Assembly: GCA_947564765.1 (NCBI GenBank)
Contig: CANODN010000003.1
Span: 1-26,082 of the forward strand
From: an uncultured Roseburia sp.
Lineage (GTDB): Bacteria > Bacillota > Clostridia > Lachnospirales > Lachnospiraceae
Reading direction: 5' to 3'
Length of the DNA stretch: 26,082 nucleotides
The notes below the pieces were generated by a model that worked only from the letters and a program-made list of their open reading frames with translations, ran no database searches and had not been told where the DNA came from. A program made the translations under genes and the position numbers. Below, piece by piece: positions 21,155-26,082 of the stretch (position 1 is its first letter; the number at the start of each line of letters is the position of its first letter).

Positions 21155-21931
21155 TCACCTCCCGTTATTCTTCAAAAGCTGTTTTTCCAGGTCTTCAAAG
21201 TCATACCCGCGCTGGGGAAAATCGTTAAAGCTGTTCTTCTGCTTCTTCGGCACGGGCTTTTTGTATTTTCCAGGCAGATAATCCTTAAAATGCTCCTTTG
21301 AGAGAAAGTTGTCGGCACGAAACATATATTCCCTGTCTTTCCCCATAATCCGGCAGTATTCCGCATAATTTTTTGCAGACTCCACCAGATCGCTTTCGCC
21401 ATAAATCCCGTCTAAAAGAACTTTGGCGTATGCGTTTTCCGTTAAATGCCTGTTCCTGTCAAGCGGATAAACTGCAAAGAATTCCCCGAAACGCTCCGCG
21501 GGGGATATAGGGGGTATATCTTTTTTTGTTTCGTTTTGTTTATGTTTATTAATAGGTACACTTTGCGGTTCACTCTGTGGTTCGGTCTGTGGTTCGGTCT
21601 GTGGTACACTTTGCGGTTCACTCTGTGGTACATTTTCAATGCTGTTTTGTACCACAAGGCTGTTAAGATGATATACCGCCGATTGATTTCCACCACGGGA
21701 ACGCCATATAATAAATCCATCCTGTTCCAGGCGGTTCCTTGCCCGTTTAATCGCCTGTGCATTCAATCCCGATTTCAGCACCAGGACTGATACAGCTACC
21801 GTAAACTCTTGCTGCCAACCGGTTTTATTCGCTATGGACATAAGCGCATGCCATAAGGCGATAGCCGGTGAGGGCAGCGGATTTAGTTCGAGCCTATCGT
21901 AGAATGCTTTTAATTCGGCTATGTAATTCAA
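21155..21931 (-). CDS. phage replication initiator / replisome organiser (winged helix)
   Basis: A 258-aa protein with two domains joined by a repeat linker. Residues 1-95 form a winged helix like those of phage replication initiators (ALWHALMSIANKTGW, then GLNAQAIKRARNRLEQDGFI and a beta wing). Residues 101-126 are tandem PQSE/PQSV/PQTE units. The C-terminal domain begins ERFGEFFAVYPLDRNRHLTE and ends with FRADNFLSKEHFKDYLPGKY, the element found at the end of many phage replication proteins of the DnaD/lambda O style. It would bind the origin and recruit the helicase. It starts with TTG overlapping the RusA stop as TTGA, with AGAGAGG upstream. The linker DNA is itself a candidate origin. Confidence 0.84.
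   Translation of the reverse strand: MNYIAELKAFYDRLELNPLPSPAIALWHALMSIANKTGWQQEFTVAVSVLVLKSGLNAQAIKRARNRLEQDGFIIWRSRGGNQSAVYHLNSLVVQNSIENVPQSEPQSVPQTEPQTEPQSEPQSVPINKHKQNETKKDIPPISPAERFGEFFAVYPLDRNRHLTENAYAKVLLDGIYGESDLVESAKNYAEYCRIMGKDREYMFRADNFLSKEHFKDYLPGKYKKPVPKKQKNSFNDFPQRGYDFEDLEKQLLKNNGR
21555..21638. repeat. seven 12-bp tandem iteron-like repeats inside the replication gene
   Basis: Seven contiguous 12-bp units start at 21555, 21567, 21579, 21591, 21603, 21615 and 21627 (plus-strand forms GGTACACTTTGC, GGTTCACTCTGT, GGTTCGGTCTGT; the last diverged). A 24-bp pair is repeated exactly 48 bp apart. They code for the PQ(S/T)(E/V) linker. On their left, 21515-21554 is very AT-rich. The arrangement matches a replication origin inside an initiator gene, as in lambda O. 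Confidence 0.7.
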
Positions 21932-22305
21932 CTTGTTACCTCTCTTATTTTTATTTCTATCCGCGGATTTTCCTTATCCACTTCAAACCTGTCGGAAAAC
22001 CCGGAAATATATTTCCAGCCGTCGTCTTTCAATACTCCGGCGTTTACAAGCGCATCCTGGATCACCTTTCTTCCAAAGGATGAAATATTGTCAAGATCGC
22101 GCCGCCTGTTCTTTTCAAACCATGTGTATTCCATAAATACCGGCTTCTCAATCCTCACACCCCTCAAACACTGCCTGGCTGCCAGAACAACGCGTTTTTC
22201 GTTGGCAGCTTTCATTTTCGCCCCTTTATAGCGGTTTGTGCGTTCGGCATTTATGTAATCGTTGAGGTTATTGAGCGTACCGGGAATTGTCAGCATATAC
22301 TCCAC
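21928..22305 (-). CDS. rusA: RusA-family Holliday junction resolvase
   Basis: A 125-aa endonuclease of the RusA family, which acts as a dimer and cuts four-way DNA junctions. The diagnostic part is NRRRDLDNISSFGRKVIQDALVN (66-88) followed by GVLKDD (90-95): Asp70, Asp72 and Asp94/95 match the metal-binding acids and Lys80 the conserved Lys. The N-terminal MLTIPGTLNNLNDYI is also typical. Start GTG at 22303-22305 with TTGGAG upstream. It overlaps the replication protein gene and belongs to the recombination-replication module. Confidence 0.93.
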   Translation of the reverse strand: MEYMLTIPGTLNNLNDYINAERTNRYKGAKMKAANEKRVVLAARQCLRGVRIEKPVFMEYTWFEKNRRRDLDNISSFGRKVIQDALVNAGVLKDDGWKYISGFSDRFEVDKENPRIEIKIREVTS

Positions 22306-22320
22306 GCTAATCGCTCCAAT

Positions 22321-22494
22321 TTAAAACAAATCTTCTTCTGTCAGTCCTGTATTATATACCCGGAGAGATAGTTTATCCCTGAAATACACGACATTGTGAT
22401 ATAGGAAAAACTGATAGCCTGATTTTCCTGCCGCGCTTGATGCTTCCAGATGATTTTTATAAGCATTTCCATTTAGAACAAACTTCCAGCTCAT
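22321..22494 (-). CDS. small hypothetical protein, 57 aa
   Basis: Starts at ATG 22492-22494 with AAGGAGG 5 nt upstream; the longer frame to 22521 runs through a hairpin and is not likely. The 57-aa product (begins MSWKFVLNGNAYKNHLEASS) has YQFFLYHNVVYFRDKLSLRVY, a beta-hairpin-like pattern, and no membrane segment or Cys. I do not recognise a family. It ends 15 nt before the RusA start. Confidence 0.62.
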   Translation of the reverse strand: MSWKFVLNGNAYKNHLEASSAAGKSGYQFFLYHNVVYFRDKLSLRVYNTGLTEEDLF

Positions 22495-22507
22495 AAAGCC
22501 TCCTTTC

Positions 22508-22530
22508 CGGCGGCAGACCAACTACCGCCG
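22508..22530. other. 9-bp stem-loop just upstream of a Shine-Dalgarno
   Basis: 22508-22516 pairs with 22522-22530 (CGGCGG/CCGCCG core, one G-U in the minus-strand RNA) over a 5-nt loop. It sits 2-3 nt before the AAGGAGG of the 57-aa gene. No U-run follows on the minus strand, so it is not its terminator; TTTT follows on the plus strand. It may influence translation or mRNA stability. Confidence 0.5.
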
Positions 22531-22566
22531 TTTTCTCGTGATATATGCATGAACAATGGTTAATAG

Positions 22567-22845
22567 TTACCAAATTAATCTTGTAGCATAAATTGATTTT
22601 AAAATTGCTTGTTGATAATGCAGGCTGTTCTTAAATTTGTTAATTATCATATTTTTGTCAAAACCGCATTTCTCGTATTCCGATTTTGGTGGATACAATG
22701 ACACTTCTACGCTTCCTTTTCCGTCATGCACATTTCCGACAAACAAACTTTTATTTACAGTTTTTACTTCTACATCAGAAACTTTTCCTGTCCAGTAATC
22801 AACAGATACAATCCATATAATTTTTTCATTATCTTTCAGAATCAT
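22567..22845 (-). CDS. hypothetical protein, 92 aa
   Basis: Starts with ATG 2 nt after the ATPase stop, with GGAGAG upstream. The product has an N-terminal beta pattern (KIIWIVSVDYWTGKVSDVEV, then SLFVGNVHDGKGSVEVSLYP) and a helical C-terminus with one Cys. More AT-rich than its neighbours. No family recognised. Its tight coupling to the HerA-like ATPase suggests a partner or a cargo gene; that is only context. Confidence 0.62.
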   Translation of the reverse strand: MILKDNEKIIWIVSVDYWTGKVSDVEVKTVNKSLFVGNVHDGKGSVEVSLYPPKSEYEKCGFDKNMIINKFKNSLHYQQAILKSIYATRLIW

Positions 22846-22847
22846 TT

Positions 22848-24392
22848 TTAACTCTCCAAATATTCCTCCAAAAAAGCCGCATAATCCACGCTCTCACGCT
22901 CTTTCTGCCACTCTGACCAAAAGTCTATGGTCTTGCTCTGTGGACGCTCCTTTGCAAGCTCCACATGGATTTTAAGCGGTATCGGGCAGGCATCGCCCAC
23001 CACAATGCAGTCACCGGGAGAAAACATGGTAGTCGTTTCAATCACATCTGAACTGCCGGCCGGCATCATGCCTTTAATCATAGACTTGTCATTCTCATTA
23101 TTCAGTTTCATCACAATATAATTTGCACACTGCGCCATGATTGTTTTGTTAAGTTCTGACGGCCTCTGGCTTGCAACAAACAGGGTTATGCCAAATTTCC
23201 TGCCTTCTTTTGCGATATTCTCAAATATCTCCACCATGCGCCGCTGTGCTGCCGTAAGCTGAAAATCAGCTGGTATGTATACATGCGCTTCATCACAGAC
23301 AAGGGTTATCGGCCTTGCGTCCTTCTGCATGATCTGAATGTTGTAAATCAGCTTTGTTATTGCCCCGATAATCAACACCGCTATATCATGCGGTATACCG
23401 GACAGATCAATGTTCTTTACCGGCTTGGAACCTTCCATGATCCGGTTAATCAGCGCTGAAAGATATCCCTGGGAGTTTCTTTTAAATAAGAATGCATATC
23501 TTCTATCATTCAGCATGTTCTGCATATTGTTCACTACGCCTGACAGCTTTCCGTTATATTCACCTTTGGCTGTTTTTGGATTTCCTTCTTTTGTATATCC
23601 GGTTGTAACAACCTGCTCGTTTAAAGATTTCAAATAATCTGCCATTTTCATAAAATCAAATTGCAGCGGTTTCCCTTCGTTCCCATTTGGGCACTGTGCG
23701 TAATACGCTTTTCTAAGTGCCGACATAATCACTGCGCTTTCTTCTCTTACTTTCAGGACATTCTGCGCCATATCCGCAAACCCTAATGCCCAGACAGGAA
23801 ACGAAGTACTGCCCATTTTGATATTGTCCACATAGGAAAGGCCGCTGTACTCGCCGTGAATGTCAAATATGACAATATTGCAGTTCGTGTTATTTGCGGT
23901 TTCCTCAATAATCTTTGTGACCGTCTCGGACTTTCCACAGCCGGTATTGCCGACAATGCAGGAATGACGCTGGTAGAATTTGTTTCCGTCAATACATGCT
24001 GGAACATCATCAAATCCGGCATATTCTCCAATTTGAAATTCTTTCTTGTTTTCATCTGAACCAAGTATAAAGCACAGCTCAACATCATCCATTTTATGAA
24101 TTTTCACATCTGTACTCGGATAACGGTCAATCTGCTGTTTGAAAGTGTCGTCCACCACGCTTCCCAAAATGGAACACTCAATCACTTTCAAAGAAATCTC
24201 TTCCAGTTCCGCCAGTACTGCATTGTCGTCCATCTGCGTTTCCGCGTCATTATCCGTTATGGCAGTTATCATGGTTACAAGCTCCACCTCACCGTCCGAT
24301 ACGGATATGAGGTCATTCAGACGGGCGGTTTTAAACTCTGCATCGTCTGTCCTGATTTGTATTTTGTCGGGTAATATTTTTACTAATTTCAA
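22848..24392 (-). CDS. HerA-like hexameric ATPase (DUF87)
   Basis: A 514-aa HerA/FtsK-superfamily ATPase. An N-terminal beta-barrel-like part (1-110) precedes the motor: Walker A GNTGCGKS (148-155), a strand with FDIHGEYSG (176-184), Walker B LVCDEAH (364-370), KEGRKFG (395-401, probable arginine finger) and ASQRPSEL (407-414), all hallmarks of HerA. HerA translocates along double-stranded DNA and works with nucleases (NurA in archaea) in end resection; other HerA proteins belong to anti-phage systems. Here it lies with a PD-(D/E)XK nuclease and RusA, pointing to recombination or DNA processing. It starts with TTG overlapping the previous stop as TTGA, with GGAGGT upstream. Confidence 0.9.
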   Translation of the reverse strand: MKLVKILPDKIQIRTDDAEFKTARLNDLISVSDGEVELVTMITAITDNDAETQMDDNAVLAELEEISLKVIECSILGSVVDDTFKQQIDRYPSTDVKIHKMDDVELCFILGSDENKKEFQIGEYAGFDDVPACIDGNKFYQRHSCIVGNTGCGKSETVTKIIEETANNTNCNIVIFDIHGEYSGLSYVDNIKMGSTSFPVWALGFADMAQNVLKVREESAVIMSALRKAYYAQCPNGNEGKPLQFDFMKMADYLKSLNEQVVTTGYTKEGNPKTAKGEYNGKLSGVVNNMQNMLNDRRYAFLFKRNSQGYLSALINRIMEGSKPVKNIDLSGIPHDIAVLIIGAITKLIYNIQIMQKDARPITLVCDEAHVYIPADFQLTAAQRRMVEIFENIAKEGRKFGITLFVASQRPSELNKTIMAQCANYIVMKLNNENDKSMIKGMMPAGSSDVIETTTMFSPGDCIVVGDACPIPLKIHVELAKERPQSKTIDFWSEWQKERESVDYAAFLEEYLES

Positions 24393-24589
24393 GCTGATAC
24401 CTCCTTAAAGGAAATGTTTTTCTCAATGCATTCATAGAATAAATCTATATTTGAACGTTTATCGTGGCACGCCCCACATCCGCCACTTTCACAATCTCCT
24501 GTATCATCATGTATTGGACAATCAGAGGATAGCCAAAGGACTTCTTTTATTCTTTTTATTTCCTCCGCGGTTCCTTTTATCTCTAACAT
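24389..24589 (-). CDS. small Cys-rich protein, 66 aa
   Basis: A 66-aa protein beginning MLEIKGTAEEIKRIKEVL, followed by CPIHDDTGDCESGGCGACHD (24-43): five Cys and two His, a likely zinc-binding loop, and a C-terminal helix (LFYECIEKNISF) with one more Cys. Similar short proteins occur in Clostridia phages; function unknown. ATG follows GGAGGGATAGG. Lies between the nuclease and the ATPase and is coupled to both. Confidence 0.7.
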   Translation of the reverse strand: MLEIKGTAEEIKRIKEVLWLSSDCPIHDDTGDCESGGCGACHDKRSNIDLFYECIEKNISFKEVSA

Positions 24590-24592
24590 TTC

Positions 24593-25333
24593 CTATCCCT
24601 CCAATAATTCGCTATAATTTCTTATCCTTGCCTTTTTCACACTTTTGCAGTAATCACACACGCCACAGTAATGTGGTTCTTCCAGTCCTGCCTTGACAGC
24701 AATAAACCGCGGCATCTTCCCTTCAATTTCCCGAAGCGCAAGGTCAAGCGTTGAGCGGTCGATTTGGAAGATGTCAAAGTTTGTGACTGCTTCCTTTGTG
24801 GCTGCGGCAAGGTAAAAAGGCAAATCCTGCCCTAAAGCAATCCTTACACCTTCTGTATATGCCGCGCCCTGTAAGTCATACCGCCAGAATGCAAGGCTTT
24901 TGAAGTTCTGCACCACTTTCAAATCAGTGATGCAGATATTTTTAACAAAAGAATCCATCTTCATTTTCCAGGGTGCACCGAACATCTCAAAAGTAAGGAT
25001 CTTTTGTTTCTCACCGGACATATACTGCATAAATCGTTCATCCTGCGTTACCCTTTTGATTATCTGGTCTGCCTTGCGGAATTCTGCCCTTAATGCACCA
25101 TTTCGGCAGAAGAAGATATTCGGGGATTCTTCCCTCAACTTGTCCAGTGTACCTTCAAACCAGCGGTCACAGAGCGTTCCAATCAGCATTGCTTTTGTCT
25201 GCTTCTGCTCAAATTCACCGCGGATTTTTGCCATTGCCATTGCTTCACATTTGCAGAAATCCTTATAACTCGATACTGACCAGAAGAATTGATTTGCTTC
25301 CTGCGAGTAGTAGTTATCATCATTTAGATTCAT
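24593..25333 (-). CDS. PD-(D/E)XK nuclease (RecB/exonuclease-like)
   Basis: A 246-aa nuclease. The active-site pattern is KMKMD (Asp127) followed by ITDLKV (Asp137-x-Lys139) and QGAAYTEGV (Gln155), the order found in PD-(D/E)XK exonucleases of the RecE/Cas4/PDDEXK_1 type; a C-terminal CGVCDYC (223-229) suggests an iron-sulfur or zinc site, though only three Cys are grouped. Such enzymes resect double-strand ends for recombination. The start is ATG at 25331-25333 or 25334-25336, behind AAAGGTGG. It overlaps the HTH gene by 14 nt. No RecT-type annealing protein is seen, unlike in many prophages. Confidence 0.82.
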   Translation of the reverse strand: MNLNDDNYYSQEANQFFWSVSSYKDFCKCEAMAMAKIRGEFEQKQTKAMLIGTLCDRWFEGTLDKLREESPNIFFCRNGALRAEFRKADQIIKRVTQDERFMQYMSGEKQKILTFEMFGAPWKMKMDSFVKNICITDLKVVQNFKSLAFWRYDLQGAAYTEGVRIALGQDLPFYLAAATKEAVTNFDIFQIDRSTLDLALREIEGKMPRFIAVKAGLEEPHYCGVCDYCKSVKKARIRNYSELLEG

Positions 25334-25742
25334 CATCCACCACCTTTTCCGCAAACAAATATTCAAACGTCTGCCCTGTTAACTCTAGCAGCTTTTTTAT
25401 TTCCGACATGGAAAAATCTCTTTCCCCATATAATTTTTTGTTTATATTTTGCGAGCTAGCATTGTTTTTTGAACTGCCAATCATTTGAGCTAATTTGTAT
25501 TTTACAATCCTGTTATCACTAATCCACTTTGCAAGATTAGGATACACAATCCTTTCATCAATTCCTTTGGGTCGTGGCTTATATCCATTTGCTATAACAG
25601 ATAATTTCTGTTGTATGCATTGTTTTGTAACGCCGTATTTTTCTGCTATCTGCTGAATTGTATATCCGTCAAGCCTCATTTGAACGGTTTCAAGAAGCTG
25701 CTCCTTTTGTTCTGGTGTTCTGATTCTTCCTTTACTTGGCAT
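25320..25742 (-). CDS. double helix-turn-helix regulator
   Basis: A 140-aa DNA-binding protein. Residues about 12-48 form a resolvase/sigma-like HTH (VQMRLDGYTIQQIAEKYGVT, then KQCIQQKL); residues about 72-130 form an XRE-like part (ISDNRIVKYKLAQMIGSS, then DFSMSEIKKLLELTGQTFEYLF), the latter common in small Clostridia phage regulators. ATG 25740-25742 is preferred since AAGGTGG lies 8 nt upstream; ATG 25746-25748 is an alternative. It is first in the nuclease-ATPase run and its upstream region carries a long inverted repeat, a possible operator for it. Confidence 0.8.
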   Translation of the reverse strand: MPSKGRIRTPEQKEQLLETVQMRLDGYTIQQIAEKYGVTKQCIQQKLSVIANGYKPRPKGIDERIVYPNLAKWISDNRIVKYKLAQMIGSSKNNASSQNINKKLYGERDFSMSEIKKLLELTGQTFEYLFAEKVVDDESK

Positions 25743-25764
25743 CAGCATCACCACCTTCTCTTCC

Positions 25765-25872
25765 CACCTGCACAGAACGGACAGCAGCACATTTATTTTG
25801 ACGAGTGGGCAAAAATTAAATTTAGGGAGATTTGATGTACTTTAGACTGCTGCCGCCCGTTTTGTGCAGGTG
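25765..25872. repeat. 26-bp imperfect inverted repeat upstream of the HTH gene
   Basis: 25765-25790 and the reverse complement of 25847-25872 agree at 22 of 26 positions (both begin CACCTGCACA). The 56-bp spacer is AT-rich. It fills the gap between the excisionase-like gene and the HTH gene and ends about 10 nt before the Shine-Dalgarno. It could be a pair of operators, a 5'-UTR hairpin, or the ends of a small miniature element; no target duplication is visible. Confidence 0.7.
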
Positions 25873-25888
25873 AACGTTATTTTGTTCT

Positions 25889-26077
25889 TTACCTTACTGC
25901 ATACTTTTCCATTTGCTTTCCCAATTTCTCTGTATCGAAATAAAATTTCCGGCCACCAGGCTTTTTTACAGCACACTTCTGACCTTTCGCGTGTGCCATT
26001 TCATAAAGAAATCTTATTGGTATATCGCATTCTTCGTGCAGCTCCTTGGTTGTCATCATTTTTCTTGGAAACTGCAT
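25889..26077 (-). CDS. excisionase-like HTH DNA-binding protein (may be cut by window edge)
   Basis: A 62-aa protein with a MerR/excisionase-type winged helix: MMTTKELHEECDIPIRFLYEM, then a basic KKPGGRKFYFDTEKLGKQM wing. Proteins of this size and type bend DNA as excisionases or act as small early activators. The first ATG at 26075-26077 has GAGGA directly against it, too close for a normal RBS; ATG at 26057-26059 (MMTTKE) lacks a clear one. The frame stays open to the window edge, so the true start may lie outside. It is the first early gene visible. Confidence 0.72.
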   Translation of the reverse strand: MQFPRKMMTTKELHEECDIPIRFLYEMAHAKGQKCAVKKPGGRKFYFDTEKLGKQMEKYAVR

Positions 26078-26082
26078 TCCTC

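Noticed and set aside
21555..21638. 12-bp tandem repeats as a CRISPR array
   Set aside because: Units are contiguous with no spacers and remain in frame within a protein linker; an iteron/linker explanation fits, CRISPR does not.
25765..25872. Insertion sequence or transposon ends
   Set aside because: Only 108 bp long without a transposase, and flanks show no direct target duplication, so a mobile element is not supported by this window alone.
1..26082. tRNA, rRNA, attachment site and integrase
   Set aside because: No cloverleaf, rRNA-like segment, core repeat or integrase motifs were found by reading both strands; they may lie outside the window.

Overview
The window is about 26 kb of a temperate, contractile-tailed (myovirus-type) phage, most likely an integrated prophage of a low-to-mid-GC Bacillota. 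Clostridia, and Lachnospiraceae in particular, is my best guess, based on AT-rich codon use, strong AGGAGG ribosome-binding sites, frequent TTG/GTG starts, and protein families (XkdK/XkdM sheath and tube, SPP1-type portal, MuF head protein, YopX, DUF5131, DUF551, DUF6838-like) typical of Clostridia prophages. The species cannot be named. Every convincing gene except one is on the minus strand, so the phage reads from right to left. No integrase, master repressor, lysis cassette, tape measure, baseplate or tRNA gene is in the window; they should lie beyond its edges.

Right part, 26.1-14.0 kb (early genes). Order: an excisionase-like HTH protein, a double-HTH regulator preceded by a long inverted repeat, a PD-(D/E)XK nuclease, a Cys-rich small protein, a HerA-like hexameric ATPase, small unknowns, a RusA resolvase and a winged-helix replication protein whose linker is coded by 12-bp iteron-like repeats (candidate origin). 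Next comes a modification island: a PP-loop (PAPS-reductase/DndC-like) Fe-S-type protein, a C5-cytosine DNA methyltransferase with five internal repeats, and a radical-SAM-like DUF5131 protein. It is followed by YopX, ASCH, DUF551 and small Cys-rich accessory proteins.

Switch region, 14.05-13.15 kb. One small plus-strand gene lies divergently from a sigma-region-4-like late regulator. Just downstream of the regulator is a candidate late promoter (extended -10 with two tandem 9-bp repeats), followed at once by a strong intrinsic terminator. This layout recalls lambda pR'/tR'.

Left part, 13.15-0 kb (late genes). Order: small and large terminase, portal, a MuF head protein carrying a C-terminal HEAGH zincin toxin-like domain, an abutting small ORF that is a candidate immunity gene, a terminator/promoter pair, scaffold, major capsid, connector and head-closure proteins, gp10-like protein, tail terminator, tail sheath and tail tube. 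After the tube a cargo zone begins: a DUF4352-like lipoprotein with its own promoter and terminator (a classic moron), then tiny genes and a ribbon-helix-helix regulator behind a near-consensus promoter whose spacer holds a perfect 10-bp palindrome. At least three strong intrinsic terminators interrupt the late direction, which suggests either processive antitermination or insulated cargo modules.
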